Shown one piece after another: positions 1-18,975 of a DNA stretch of 64,000 nucleotides (position 1 is its first letter; every line of letters begins with the position of its first letter). The notes under the pieces are model-generated. The model worked only from the letters and a program-made list of their open reading frames with translations. It was not told where the DNA came from and made no database searches. Position numbers and translations under genes: made by a program. Source of the DNA: Roseicyclus mahoneyensis (GTDB taxonomy: Bacteria > Pseudomonadota > Alphaproteobacteria > Rhodobacterales > Rhodobacteraceae); assembly GCF_003148775.1 (NCBI RefSeq), contig NZ_QGGW01000009.1:1-64000 (forward strand), read 5' to 3'.

Positions 1-137
<137 letters not shown>

Positions 138-151
138 TTACGGGTTGGGAC

Positions 152-168
152 GGGCGGTCGGACCGCCC
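152..168 (-). promoter_or_regulatory. Hairpin in the fusA-tuf gap
   Basis: GGGCGGTC (152-159) and GACCGCCC (161-168) form a near-perfect inverted repeat directly after the fusA stop. No T-run follows on the transcribed strand, so it looks more like an intercistronic RNA structure (stability or partial pausing) than a full terminator. Visible in sequence; the role is inferred. Confidence 0.45.
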
Positions 169-173
169 CGCCG

Positions 174-2297
<2,124 letters not shown>

Positions 2298-2363
2298 GGG
2301 GGAGGTCCTCAGGCTTGGGTTACATGTCGAAAGAGCGGCCCCCGGACGGGACCGCCCGGTCGC

Positions 2364-2834
2364 TTACCAGCGGTAATGGCTGAACGCGCGGTTGGCGTCG
2401 GCCATCTTGTGGGTGTCTTCGCGCTTTTTCACCGCGGAACCGCGGGAATTGGCGGCGTCGATCAGTTCACCGGCCAGACGCTCTTCCATCGTGTTCTCGT
2501 TGCGGGCGCGGCTGGCGTTGATCAGCCAACGGATCGCCAGCGCCTCGCGACGCTCGGGGCGGACCTCGACGGGAACCTGGTAGGTGGCACCGCCGACGCG
2601 GCGCGAGCGCACCTCGACCGAGGGCTTCACATTGTCGAGCGCTTCGTGGAACACGTCCACCGGGGCGCGCTTGAGCTTGGCCTCGACCCGCTCGAAGGCG
2701 TTGTAGACGATGCGTTCTGCGACCGACTTCTTGCCGTCGATCATCAGATTGTTCATGAATTTGGTCAGGACCGTATCGCCGAATTTGGCATCGGGCAGGA
2801 CCTGGCGCTTCTCAGCGGCGTGACGACGCGACAT
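2364..2834 (-). CDS. rpsG: 30S ribosomal protein S7
   Basis: Primary 16S rRNA-binding protein that organises the 3' major domain of the small subunit; 156 residues as expected. It begins [15 protein letters not shown] and ends [14 protein letters not shown], both typical of proteobacterial S7. The Shine-Dalgarno GAGGATA spans the end of the preceding rpsL gene; only 12 bases separate the rpsL stop from this ATG, so translation is likely coupled. In E. coli S7 is the translational repressor of the str operon and acts in the rpsL-rpsG gap. The gap here is much shorter, so that mechanism may not apply unchanged. Confidence 0.98.
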   Translation of the reverse strand: MSRRHAAEKRQVLPDAKFGDTVLTKFMNNLMIDGKKSVAERIVYNAFERVEAKLKRAPVDVFHEALDNVKPSVEVRSRRVGGATYQVPVEVRPERREALAIRWLINASRARNENTMEERLAGELIDAANSRGSAVKKREDTHKMADANRAFSHYRW

Positions 2835-2846
2835 CGTTGTATCCTC

Positions 2847-3218
2847 TTACTTGGGGCGCTTCGTGCCGTATTTCGAACGACGCTGGCGACGATCCTTGAC
2901 GCCCTGCGTGTCGAGAACACCGCGAAGAATATGGTAACGCACGCCGGGAAGGTCTTTCACCCGTCCGCCACGGATCAGGACCACGGAGTGTTCCTGAAGG
3001 TTGTGGCTTTCACCCGGAATGTAGCTGATCACCTCGAAACCGTTGGTCAGGCGCACCTTGGCGACTTTCCGCATGGCCGAGTTCGGCTTTTTCGGCGTGG
3101 TGGTGTAGACGCGCGTGCATACGCCGCGTTTCTGCGGGCAGGACTCCAGGTGCTGGGACTTGGAGCGTTTCACTTTGGGCTGCCGCGGCTTGCGGATCAG
3201 CTGTTGAATCGTCGGCAT
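2847..3218 (-). CDS. rpsL: 30S ribosomal protein S12
   Basis: Decoding-centre protein of the small subunit, 123 residues. It starts [15 protein letters not shown] and ends [10 protein letters not shown]. The two loops where streptomycin-resistance mutations arise are wild type: TTPKKPNSA (Lys about 43) and [13 protein letters not shown] (Lys about 88). It is the first gene of the str operon. A strong sigma-70-type promoter lies about 210 bases upstream, leaving a long 5' leader. Unusually, the gene upstream on this strand is not rpoC but an RTX protein gene. Confidence 0.98.
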   Translation of the reverse strand: MPTIQQLIRKPRQPKVKRSKSQHLESCPQKRGVCTRVYTTTPKKPNSAMRKVAKVRLTNGFEVISYIPGESHNLQEHSVVLIRGGRVKDLPGVRYHILRGVLDTQGVKDRRQRRSKYGTKRPK

Positions 3219-3529
3219 TCGGTTCCCCGTCTTGCTCTCTCATGTCTGCGGCGCGCCCGTGCGATGCACGAAAACACCAAAACCGCACGCATCCCTTCCC
3301 TACCTGGAGGACGCTGCGGTGGAAGTTCCAGAGGATCGGGGCACCTCAAACGGCCCGGATCATGACCACTACAATTCTATGTTGGGCACGGCGCGCACCT
3401 TGCGGTCCGCTGGCCAAGTGTCGCGCCGTATAGGGGGAGTCGTCGGGGGTGTCAACCGCGCCACGGGTCCGGCGCGCGGTTGTCGCAGCGCCGGCACGTT
3501 GACCGCCCTGACCTGCCGCCCGCAGACCC
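3219..3529 (-). other. rpsL upstream region: long 5' leader plus promoter
   Basis: This 311-base stretch between rpsL and the RTX gene holds no convincing gene. It contains the promoter at 3427-3455 and, downstream of it, about 200 bases of leader to the rpsL start. I see no obvious terminator for the RTX gene, whose stop is at 3530, so some read-through into the str operon is possible. Confidence 0.6.
3427..3455 (-). promoter_or_regulatory. Promoter of the str operon
   Basis: On the minus strand, TTGACA (3455-3450) and TATACG (3432-3427) are separated by exactly 17 bases. This is the best sigma-70/RpoD-type match seen in the window. Transcription would start near 3420 and give a leader of about 200 bases before rpsL. 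Seen in sequence; activity is inferred. Confidence 0.75.
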
Positions 3530-5500
3530 TCACAGAAAGCCGAAATGATCCTCGGTGAGGTCTTCGAGATCAGTGTCGAGCAGCGCCAGGGACCCCACGC
3601 CATAGTTGATGATCACGGCGCTCTTCTCCTGGCTGAGGAAGATGTCGTCGAAGGTGAGATCCGCGAACAAGATCTCTATCCGGTCATCCTCGGGGTTGAA
3701 ATCATGGATGGGCTCGCGCCAGGCCTGATCGCCGTCATTGATGCGGAACAGGTCGCGCCCGGCCCCGCCCCAGAACATGTCGTGGTTCGCCCCGCCGATC
3801 AGCGTGTCATCGCCATCCCCGCCATACAGCCGGTCCCGCAGGGCACCGCCGTCGAGAAGGTCATCGCCGCGACCTCCCTCCAGAACGTCGCTGCCTGCGC
3901 CGCCACGCAAGGTATCGTCGCCGTCACCGCCCAGAAGCGTGTCATTGCCGCCATTTCCGCGGATCAGATCGTCATGCAGGCCGCCATCCAGCCGCTCGGA
4001 GGCGCGGGACCCCAAGATGATGTCCTCGCCGTTGCCGGTCTCGATCACGGTCTGGACACCATCGCCCACGATCTTGTCCGTCCCGGCATTGAGCGACACC
4101 ACCGCAACCTCCCATGGGTCGAGGGTCAGCCGCAGGACGCCATCCGCCACGGCCCGGGAAAACGGCACTTCTTCGATGAAGGTCCGCACATTGGGATCGC
4201 GCGGGTCCTGACCGTCGAAGGCAGTCAGGATCTGGACCCAGCCGCTGTCGACCGGACCGGTCAACCCCGACAGGTCGATCTCGAGCGTTTGCGTTTCGCC
4301 CAGACGCGAGTTGATGAACATCACCTGCCGGTTCGGGTCGGCAAAGGCGTGCAGGTCGAAATCCCGGCTGGGACGGTCCAGTTCGATGGCCTGCATCCCC
4401 TGCACGTTGCGCGACAGGATGCCGAAGATCTCACCGCCGGCGCGCAGCCCGGTTGTGGTCCCTTCGCGCAGGGCAAAGGACACGTCGTTCTGGTGCTGCA
4501 CCGCCCAGAAGGCCGCAAGCTCGACATTCTGGACCGCCATTTCGTGAAACATGGCGACAACGGCGCCCGCATGTTTCAGTCCGGTATCAATATTTGCACG
4601 CTCGGCCTCCGTGGCGGTGGCCCAGCGAAATACACCGCCCTGCATGGAGCTGATGTTCCATTCCGTCACGATCAGTTCGAGGTCGCGTCCGGCAAGGGCT
4701 TCGGCCTGCTCGGTGCGCAACCACGGCATCTGGAAATTGTCGATCGAGTCGTAATGCCCGCTGACATAGCGGTGGATCGTGATCGCATCGACATTGGCCA
4801 GCGCTTCGGGGGTCAGTTGCTCGAACCGCTCCTGCAGCGATTCCTCGAAGGTCGCGATGCCGTCGCCATTGGTATCGGCGGTGAAGAAATAGGGCGTGGT
4901 GACGAGGCTGAGCATCGGGGAGATATAGCCGTCAGGCAGATTGGCCACCGCCTCGAAATCCTCGATGGCGTCATGCACGACAAGCGCCATCTCGTTGACG
5001 ATCTTGCCGTAGTCGGCGTCGTTCACGCCGCACAAACAAGGTTCATTGCCAATTTCAATGGCGTGGATGGGCACGCCGCTTTGCAGCACGGTGGTGATGT
5101 AGCCGCGGATCGCCTGCTCATCCTCGGCGGTCAGGATGTTGGGGCGTGCACCATCCGCTGCGCGCCAGGCATTCAGGTAAGGTTGCACCGGCACAACGAT
5201 GATCGCACCCAGATCATCCTCGAGCGCATATTCGAGGAAATCGCTGAGCGGCACGAGGTCGAGCGTAATCGTCTGCCCGAGGTCGTTGACGAAGGTGACG
5301 CTGTCGGCATCGGGATTGGCCGGGTCAAAGAACGCCTCGGTCGTATGGCCACCGGGAAAACGGATGATTTCCAGACCGGCGTCGGCAGCCCGCGTAGGGA
5401 AAGTGCCGTCAATCTTGTCCTGGCTGAATACGAAATTGCCGCCGAAAAGCCGCTCGCCGATTTCGTCGCCGCGCAAATACGGATTGGAAAGGGTAATCAT
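3530..5500 (-). CDS. Secreted RTX protein with glycosidase-like (clan-A type) N-terminal domain
   Basis: 656 residues with no N-terminal signal peptide. Residues about 1-460 resemble a retaining (beta/alpha)8 glycosidase: RFPGG near 47-51, a candidate acid/base Glu in IGNEP (Glu153), and a candidate nucleophile in VTEWN (Glu280), as in clan GH-A enzymes such as the GH39/51 type. Residues 209-220 form a perfect EF-hand loop (D-x-N-x-D-G, ending in Glu). Residues about 480-590 carry RTX nonapeptides of the GGxGxDxLx type, followed by a roughly 65-residue tail. This architecture implies Ca2+-dependent folding after type I secretion; no T1SS genes are in the window. A likely promoter is at 5662-5690. 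Polysaccharide cleavage is inferred and the exact family is uncertain. Confidence 0.8.
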   Translation of the reverse strand: MITLSNPYLRGDEIGERLFGGNFVFSQDKIDGTFPTRAADAGLEIIRFPGGHTTEAFFDPANPDADSVTFVNDLGQTITLDLVPLSDFLEYALEDDLGAIIVVPVQPYLNAWRAADGARPNILTAEDEQAIRGYITTVLQSGVPIHAIEIGNEPCLCGVNDADYGKIVNEMALVVHDAIEDFEAVANLPDGYISPMLSLVTTPYFFTADTNGDGIATFEESLQERFEQLTPEALANVDAITIHRYVSGHYDSIDNFQMPWLRTEQAEALAGRDLELIVTEWNISSMQGGVFRWATATEAERANIDTGLKHAGAVVAMFHEMAVQNVELAAFWAVQHQNDVSFALREGTTTGLRAGGEIFGILSRNVQGMQAIELDRPSRDFDLHAFADPNRQVMFINSRLGETQTLEIDLSGLTGPVDSGWVQILTAFDGQDPRDPNVRTFIEEVPFSRAVADGVLRLTLDPWEVAVVSLNAGTDKIVGDGVQTVIETGNGEDIILGSRASERLDGGLHDDLIRGNGGNDTLLGGDGDDTLRGGAGSDVLEGGRGDDLLDGGALRDRLYGGDGDDTLIGGANHDMFWGGAGRDLFRINDGDQAWREPIHDFNPEDDRIEILFADLTFDDIFLSQEKSAVIINYGVGSLALLDTDLEDLTEDHFGFL

Positions 5501-5661
5501 GTTCTTTTTCCCCGCTGATCAGAAGGGAGGGAGGAACTTTCGGAAATCGTGAAAGGCCGTACGAACCAGGTGGCCAGGTCACTCACGCACAGACGCAAAG
5601 AGACGGAAACAGACGCACCAACTTGAGGCGATGCTGCGATTTGCAGATCGTCTCAATTGCA

Positions 5662-5690
5662 ACGATAGTGAATTATCATGTCTTGTTCAA
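5662..5690 (-). promoter_or_regulatory. Promoter candidate for the RTX gene
   Basis: On the minus strand, TTGAAC (5690-5685) and TATCGT (5667-5662) are spaced by 17 bases, in an A+T-rich pocket about 165 bases before the RTX start codon. This suggests the gene has its own expression control, separate from rpoC. Activity is inferred. Confidence 0.5.
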
Positions 5691-5740
5691 GGCTTTCCGG
5701 GCCACCACTGGTGCGACATGATAGGTGCCGTACCGCAATG

Positions 5741-6643
5741 TCAGACCTTACCAAGCCCGGAAGCTTCTGAGGCTTTGCGGGCGCGTTCCCGAAACAATGT
5801 ATAGAGCCCGGCCGTGATTACGATGGAAACACCGCACAAAGCGAGAGTATTGGGAAATTCATTGAAAATGACAAATCCGAGAATCAGCGCAAAAACAAGC
5901 GACGTGTAGCGAAACGGCGAGACGAACCCGACTTCACCGATTCGCATGACCATTATGCCGAAGACATAACCGCCGATGATAAAGACCGACGCCGCAAGCG
6001 TCAGCGCCACCTCGTAGGCACCCATGGCGGTCCATGGCGTGAACACGGACGCCACGCCCCCAAAGATGCAGACCGCCGCGGCCGTCAGGACCGCCACGGT
6101 CATCGAGGGCACCGACGGGCTGAAGGCGCGGGTCAGCAGGTCGCGCCCGGTGATCATGAGAACGGACAAGAGCGCGAGCAGGGACCAGCCGTTGAACCCC
6201 TCGGCGCCCGGCTGCACGATCAGCATCACGCCAAAGAACCCGACCCCGATGGCCGTCCAGCGGCGCCAGCCGACCGGATCGCCAAAGATCAGCGCCGCCC
6301 CCATGGTCACGAAGAGCGGCAACGCGGACAGGATCGCCGTCGCATTGGCGATGGGCATGTTGGTCAGCGCCAGCAAAAAGGCTACCATCGTCGCCACTTC
6401 GGCCACGGTGCGCCAGGCCACCAGCGGCCGGTCGCGGCGCGGGATGGACAGGCGAAGACCCATGGTCATCTGCACCGTGACCGCCAGCAAGATCGTGGTG
6501 ACCAACCCGCGCAGGAACACGATCTGGAACAGGGGTACGGTTTCGGCCACCAGCTTGACGCAAGCGTCATTCAGGGTGAAGGCGCCCATCGACACCGTCA
6601 TGTAGAGCGCCCCCTTGAGGTTGGGGCTCAGCGGCGCTCTCAT
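5741..6643 (-). CDS. EamA/DMT-family drug/metabolite exporter
   Basis: Integral inner-membrane protein of 300 residues with about ten hydrophobic segments arranged as two EamA repeats, the standard DMT plan. The start chosen is the ATG complementary to 6641-6643 (MRAPLSPNLKG), because it overlaps the stop of the upstream rhamnosyltransferase-like gene by four bases (ATGA). The longer reading frame would run 90 bases into that gene. Translation is therefore probably coupled to the upstream gene. The substrate is unknown; members of the family export amino acids, nucleosides or small metabolites. Ends at 5741, about 50 bases from the RTX promoter candidate. Confidence 0.9.
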   Translation of the reverse strand: MRAPLSPNLKGALYMTVSMGAFTLNDACVKLVAETVPLFQIVFLRGLVTTILLAVTVQMTMGLRLSIPRRDRPLVAWRTVAEVATMVAFLLALTNMPIANATAILSALPLFVTMGAALIFGDPVGWRRWTAIGVGFFGVMLIVQPGAEGFNGWSLLALLSVLMITGRDLLTRAFSPSVPSMTVAVLTAAAVCIFGGVASVFTPWTAMGAYEVALTLAASVFIIGGYVFGIMVMRIGEVGFVSPFRYTSLVFALILGFVIFNEFPNTLALCGVSIVITAGLYTLFRERARKASEASGLGKV

Positions 6644-7488
6644 GTTTCGTCGTCCATCAATTGCTGGATCATGGGCAGCAGTTTCCGCGGCGACAGGCCA
6701 AAGCGGTCGCGGAAGACCTTTCGCGCCTGCCATGCGGGGATCGCGCGCGCGTCGGGCGGGATAGACCGGTCAGAGTCGTTGTGGCCGTGCAGGGTGCGCA
6801 CGAACATGTAGTCGATGGGATCGATCCAGCAGCGCACCTGACTGGCCAGCCGACGATGGTTCCAACGGTAAATGTTCGACATGCCCTCGGGCGTGGTGAT
6901 CATCGCCGAGGCAAGGCCCAAGGGTTCCTTTTCCGAAAAATCCCAGAACTGGTCCTCTTCATCACGGACCATGTCCCAATAGATGCCACGGTGAAAGCAG
7001 ATCGCGGCGGGCGTGTCCTGATCGGCCCAGCCAAGCGTCAGCAACTGGTCGGCGATGGCGCGGGTTTTTGCGATGTAATCGACCGCCACCGCGTCATCGT
7101 CATCGATGCGAAACCCGGTAATATAGGGCGAGCGTTCGTTCCAGCCGCGGCGGAACGCGCGCCGGGTTGAGTTGAGCGGACCCGCCGCCTCCAGCGTGCA
7201 GACCTCGAGGAAAGGGTATTGCTCCATCAGTCCCTTGAGACGCTTGCGCCAGCGAAAGGGCATCGTGTCGCCGATCAGCGCCACAAGCTTGAAATCGGGG
7301 TCTGTCTGGGCGGCCAGCGAGGGCAGGCAGATATTCTCGAAATAGGCGAAGCGGCGCAGCATCCGGGGGATGGCGTAGAGGATCTCGGCCGCCTTCTCGA
7401 AATCCTGTTGCTGCGTCACGAACCCCCCTTCCCCGAGGTAGGAGAAGCGGCAGACGCCGATGATCTGGTTATCGTCCCGCGTGGTCAT
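6640..7488 (-). CDS. Putative rhamnosyltransferase-like glycosyltransferase (PF11316 type)
   Basis: Cytosolic protein of 282 residues that resembles the putative rhamnosyl transferase family frequent in Rhodobacterales. It begins MTTRDDNQIIGVCRFSYLGE. The segment FRIDDDDAVAVDYI near residues 123-136 carries an acidic cluster (DDDD) in the position where GT-A enzymes keep the metal-binding DxD. WDMVRDEEDQFWDF and the tail FGLSPRKLLPMIQQLMDDE are also family-like. It overlaps the EamA gene by four bases, and together they form a two-gene unit wedged between rpoC and the RTX gene. The sugar donor and acceptor are not known; the rhamnosyl assignment comes from the family name only. Confidence 0.75.
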   Translation of the reverse strand: MTTRDDNQIIGVCRFSYLGEGGFVTQQQDFEKAAEILYAIPRMLRRFAYFENICLPSLAAQTDPDFKLVALIGDTMPFRWRKRLKGLMEQYPFLEVCTLEAAGPLNSTRRAFRRGWNERSPYITGFRIDDDDAVAVDYIAKTRAIADQLLTLGWADQDTPAAICFHRGIYWDMVRDEEDQFWDFSEKEPLGLASAMITTPEGMSNIYRWNHRRLASQVRCWIDPIDYMFVRTLHGHNDSDRSIPPDARAIPAWQARKVFRDRFGLSPRKLLPMIQQLMDDET

Positions 7489-7658
7489 GGCGTCGCTGTT
7501 CTGCCCGATTTTGCCGGAGCCTAGGCGAAAGCCCGAGGGAACGGAACAGGGAAGCGATAGGCGGCAACTGCCGGATCACGAAACGGGTCTGACATCGGCA
7601 GGGACGGACCCGGAGCCGAATGAAAGCGGGGCGCCGACGGTCGGGGCCGACTGAAGGC

Positions 7659-7687
7659 AAACGCCCCGCCGAACCGGCGGGGCGTTT
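7659..7687 (-). terminator. Terminator after rpoC (bidirectional stem)
   Basis: AAACGCCCCGCC (7659-7670) pairs with GGCGGGGCGTTT (7676-7687) around a five-base loop. It lies about 30 bases downstream of the rpoC stop. A TTT tail lies on the rpoC strand, and TTTT on the other strand. It would end the rplJL-rpoBC transcript and insulate the rhamnosyltransferase/EamA genes. Confidence 0.8.
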
Positions 7688-7716
7688 TCTTAATCTTGCG
7701 TCAGAGGCAGGCGGGG

Positions 7717-11946
<4,230 letters not shown>

Positions 11947-12000
11947 CTTGATACCTCGATCTGTGCGGAAAGGATGGGGCCGGCCGGGCGTTTCGCGCCG

Positions 12001-12045
12001 GCCAACCCGTCAAGCCGAAGGGCGGGGGCTACCCCGCCGGTTGGC
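12001..12045 (-). promoter_or_regulatory. Nested hairpin in the rpoB-rpoC gap
   Basis: An outer pair GCCAACC (12001-12007) and GGTTGGC (12039-12045) encloses an inner pair GGCGGGG (12021-12027) and CCCCGCC (12032-12038). The element abuts the rpoB stop codon. No T-run follows, so RNA stability or processing between the two polymerase genes is more likely than termination. Confidence 0.5.
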
Positions 12046-16182
<4,137 letters not shown>

Positions 16183-16320
16183 GCTCTCGCGCACCTTTCG
16201 ATGTGTTTCGCTGTGCCGCCCTCACCGCCGGGGCCTCGGGGGAGCAGCACCATGAAACAAGACGTGACGGATCAATCTGCTTGCCGTCCCACCGGCAAAT
16301 CCCGATCCCGTTGCCACCGC

Positions 16321-16391
16321 CTTGGGAAATGCCCCGTGGGGCCCTTTCCAAGACGCGCATGGCTGGACCCGGAGAAGCTCCGGGCCCAGCC
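16321..16391 (-). promoter_or_regulatory. Two adjacent hairpins between rplL and rpoB (attenuator candidate)
   Basis: The stronger hairpin pairs 16361-16374 with 16378-16391 (a 13-bp G+C-rich stem with one mismatch and a three-base loop). A weaker imperfect one spans 16321-16352. Neither is followed by a T-run. In E. coli a partial terminator here lowers rpoBC relative to rplJL, and this position fits the same job. The structure is seen; the function is inferred. Confidence 0.6.
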
Positions 16392-16440
16392 TTTCTTGGG
16401 TCCCGCCCGGCCACATGGACCGGGGGGATATCTGTTGGCC

Positions 16441-16812
16441 TCAGGCCAGATCGACCTCGGCGCCAGCTGCGACCAGCTTTGCCTTGATGTCTTCGGCTTC
16501 GGCCTTGGAGACCGCTTCTTTGACCTTGCCGCCAGCTTCCACCAGATCCTTGGCTTCTTTCAGGCCCAGACCGGTGATCGCGCGCACTTCCTTGATCACG
16601 TTGATCTTCTGTGCGCCGGCGTTCTTGAGAACGACGTCGAATTCGGTCTTTTCCTCTTCGGCGGCAGCTGCCTCGACGGGGCCGGCCATCATGACCGCGC
16701 CACCGGCTGCGGGCTCGATGCCGTATTCGTCCTTGAGGATGGTTTTCAGTTCCTGAGCCTGCAGCAGGGTCAGGTTGACGATCTCTTCTGCGAGTTTCTT
16801 CAGATCAGCCAT
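16441..16812 (-). CDS. rplL: 50S ribosomal protein L7/L12
   Basis: Stalk protein that recruits translation GTPases; 123 residues. The N-terminal dimerisation helix ([20 protein letters not shown]) is followed by the Ala/Gly-rich hinge around residues 35-52. The C-terminal factor-binding domain contains [13 protein letters not shown], the EF-G/EF-Tu contact helix. It follows rplJ by 64 bases and precedes rpoB. L7/L12 is needed in several copies per ribosome, so a partial stop downstream (the hairpins at 16321-16391) makes sense. Confidence 0.98.
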   Translation of the reverse strand: MADLKKLAEEIVNLTLLQAQELKTILKDEYGIEPAAGGAVMMAGPVEAAAAEEEKTEFDVVLKNAGAQKINVIKEVRAITGLGLKEAKDLVEAGGKVKEAVSKAEAEDIKAKLVAAGAEVDLA

Positions 16813-16876
16813 TTTTCACATTCCGTATGTATGTATGGGGTTCCAACGCCGCAAGCGACGGGTCTCGATCGGTTGC

Positions 16877-17389
16877 TTACGCGGCCTTTTCCTCGATGGT
16901 CGTGAGGATGGACGCGATATTCGAAGCAGGTGCGCCAATGGCACCGGCGATGTTCGAAGCGGGCGCGCCGATGCAAGACACGATCTGAGCGATAAGCTCC
17001 TCACGCGACGGCATCTTCGCGACGGCCTTCACACCGTCGGCAGTCAGAACGGTCCCACCCATCGCGCCGCCAAGAATGACATACTTGTCATTGGCCTTGG
17101 CGTACTCGTCCGCGGCCTTGGCGGCTGCGACCGGGTCTTCGGAATAGGCGAGAACGGTCATGCCCGTCAGAAGGTCCGCGATGCCAGCGACATCGGTGCC
17201 TTCAAGGGCGATCTTGGCGAGCTTGTTCTTGGCGACACGCACGGCCCCGCCTGCACCGCGAACGCGGGCGCGCAGGTCTTGCATCTCGGCAACCGTGAGG
17301 CCCTGGTAGTGTGCCACCACCACGACGCCAGAGCTTTCGAAGATCTGGCCGAGTTCCTCGACCACTTTCTCTTTCTGGGCTCTATCCAC
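16877..17389 (-). CDS. rplJ: 50S ribosomal protein L10
   Basis: Anchors L7/L12 dimers to the large subunit; 170 residues, normal length. It begins at a GTG ([19 protein letters not shown]) with a GGAG ribosome site seven bases upstream, and ends in the L12-binding helix. Upstream is a leader of more than 300 bases with hairpins, one of which sits just before the ribosome site. L10 or the L10-L12 complex represses its own operon through such a leader in many bacteria, so autoregulation is likely here. The GTG start would lower initiation relative to rplL. Confidence 0.98.
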   Translation of the reverse strand: MDRAQKEKVVEELGQIFESSGVVVVAHYQGLTVAEMQDLRARVRGAGGAVRVAKNKLAKIALEGTDVAGIADLLTGMTVLAYSEDPVAAAKAADEYAKANDKYVILGGAMGGTVLTADGVKAVAKMPSREELIAQIVSCIGAPASNIAGAIGAPASNIASILTTIEEKAA

Positions 17390-17734
17390 AGGTTTACTCC
17401 AGTTTGGGGGTCACCCCCCGGCTCAGTTAACCGGATCGCTCCGGCGGTTTTGGTCCGTTAGTCAACGGAACCAGGACCGCCGCGCGCTCGAACGGTCGAG
17501 CTCGTGGTTGTCTGATCTGATCCCGCCTCAGGCAGGATTTACGGAGTGCTTGACACCCCACCCACCGTCTCGGACGAAACGCAAAAGAGCGCGTGACGAA
17601 TCGCGCGCTCCGATGCATCTGCGGTCAATAGAGTCTGCGGCCGGATTTGCCAAGGGCCCGGAGACGTTTTTTCCACCGGGCAGTCCATGACACGCCCGAA
17701 GGCGTCCACGCAGCGGCATGACGAGGGGTCCGCA
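17390..17734 (-). promoter_or_regulatory. rplJ-rplL-rpoBC promoter/leader region
   Basis: 345 bases between the rplA terminator and rplJ with no gene. It contains at least two hairpins on the rplJ side. One has arms GGGGGTC/ACCCCC at about 17405-17419, immediately ahead of the ribosome site. The other has arms GGTCCGTT/AACGGAACC at about 17453-17473. The layout fits an L10-type autoregulatory leader. I could not pick a convincing -35/-10 pair; the promoter is presumed to lie in the half nearer rplA. Confidence 0.5.
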
Positions 17735-17764
17735 ACAAAAAAGCGGGCCGCATGGGCCCGCTTT
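17735..17764 (-). terminator. Rho-independent terminator after rplA
   Basis: AAAGCGGGCC (17740-17749) and GGCCCGCTTT (17755-17764) form a ten-base-pair stem with a five-base loop. It is followed on the minus strand by a run of six T (TTTTTTG). It lies 25 bases past the rplA stop, so rplKA and rplJL-rpoBC are separate transcription units. Confidence 0.9.
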
Positions 17765-17789
17765 CGTGATCACCGTTGTTTGAGCGCCC

Positions 17790-18491
17790 TCAGGCGTTCG
17801 ACGTCGCGCTGTCGAGGCTGACCGACACGCCCGGCCCCATCGTCGAGCTGAGCGAGATCCGCTTGAGATAGGAACCCTTGGAGCCCGTGGGCTTGGCGCG
17901 GCTCACGGCGCCCACAAAGGCGCGGATGTTCTCGACCAGCTGGGCATCGCCAAAGCTGACCTTGCCGACGCCGGCATGGATCACACCGGCCTTTTCGACC
18001 TTGAACTGCACCTGACCGCCCTTGGCCGCCTCGACGGCTTCCTTGACGTCCATGGTGACGGTCCCGATCTTGGGGTTCGGCATCAGGTTGCGCGGGCCCA
18101 AGATCTTGCCCAGACGACCGACGATCGGCATCATGTCGGGCGTGGCGATACAGCGATCGAAATCGATCTTGCCGCCCTGGATGGCTTCCATCAGATCCTC
18201 GGCGCCGACGATGTCTGCCCCTGCCGCCTTGGCCTCATCGGCCTTGGCGCCGCGGGCGAAGACAGCGACGCGGACCGTCTTGCCGGTGCCGTTGGGCAGG
18301 TTGACCGTGCCGCGGACCATCTGGTCGGCGTGGCGCGGGTCGACGCCCAGGTTCATCGCGATCTCGACGGTCTCGTCGAACTTGGCCGAGGCGTTCGCCT
18401 TGATCAGCGCGACGGCCGCTTCGACGGTGATGTCGGCCTTGCCGTCAAAGGCGGCGCGGGCGGACTGGAGACGTTTTGCAATCTTGCCCAT
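17790..18491 (-). CDS. rplA: 50S ribosomal protein L1
   Basis: Forms the L1 stalk that guides deacylated tRNA out of the E site; 233 residues. It begins [18 protein letters not shown]. The region around residues 120-150 (the D[21 protein letters not shown] stretch) is highly characteristic, as is [19 protein letters not shown] near the end. It follows rplK with three bases between stop and start, so it is translationally coupled. In E. coli L1 represses the rplKA mRNA by binding its leader; the structured leader ahead of rplK here is consistent with that. Confidence 0.98.
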   Translation of the reverse strand: MGKIAKRLQSARAAFDGKADITVEAAVALIKANASAKFDETVEIAMNLGVDPRHADQMVRGTVNLPNGTGKTVRVAVFARGAKADEAKAAGADIVGAEDLMEAIQGGKIDFDRCIATPDMMPIVGRLGKILGPRNLMPNPKIGTVTMDVKEAVEAAKGGQVQFKVEKAGVIHAGVGKVSFGDAQLVENIRAFVGAVSRAKPTGSKGSYLKRISLSSTMGPGVSVSLDSATSNA

Positions 18492-18494
18492 GAC

Positions 18495-18947
18495 TTACCC
18501 TTTCACCTCGATACCCATCGACTTTGCAGAGCCGAGGATGATCTTCATTGCCGATTCGACATCATTGGCGCTGAGGTCGACCATCTTGGCCTGTGCGATC
18601 TCGCGCAGCTGTGCGGGGGTGATCGTGGCGATGGTTTCGCGGCCGGGCTTGTCGCCACCGCGCGGGCGGTTGCGCTTGCCCTGCGGCTTCAGGCCGGCGG
18701 CCTTCTTGAGGAAATAGGACGCCGGCGACGTCTTGATTTCCATCGTGAAGGACTTGTCCTGGTAGTAGCTGATCACGGTCGGGCACGGCGCACCGGGCTC
18801 TAGGTCTGCGGTCTTGGCGTTGAACGCCTTGCAGAATTCCATGATGTTGATGCCGCGCTGGCCCAATGCGGGGCCGACCGGCGGCGACGGGGTGGCTTGC
18901 CCCGCCTTGATCTGCAGCTTCATCTTGCCAATTAGTTTCTTGGCCAT
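18495..18947 (-). CDS. rplK: 50S ribosomal protein L11
   Basis: GTPase-centre protein needed for factor function and the stringent response; 150 residues. The start is set at the ATG complementary to 18945-18947 ([17 protein letters not shown]), with GGAGAGG upstream. The frame stays open for 37 more codons, but that extension is arginine-rich leader sequence with no family similarity. The N-terminal proline-rich segment ([19 protein letters not shown]) and the C-terminal rRNA-binding domain ending MGIEVKG are intact. First gene of the rplKA unit, with its own promoter candidate at 19073-19101. Confidence 0.97.
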   Translation of the reverse strand: MAKKLIGKMKLQIKAGQATPSPPVGPALGQRGINIMEFCKAFNAKTADLEPGAPCPTVISYYQDKSFTMEIKTSPASYFLKKAAGLKPQGKRNRPRGGDKPGRETIATITPAQLREIAQAKMVDLSANDVESAMKIILGSAKSMGIEVKG

Positions 18948-18975
18948 CTCGGCCTCTCCTTTTCTCAACAGCCGC

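Noticed and set aside
3545-5518. Open frame of 657 codons antisense to the RTX gene
   Set aside because: Antisense of RTX repeats; no plausible protein features.
17548-17560. TTGACA on the plus strand as a promoter
   Set aside because: No suitable -10 at 16-18 bases and it points against the ribosomal genes.
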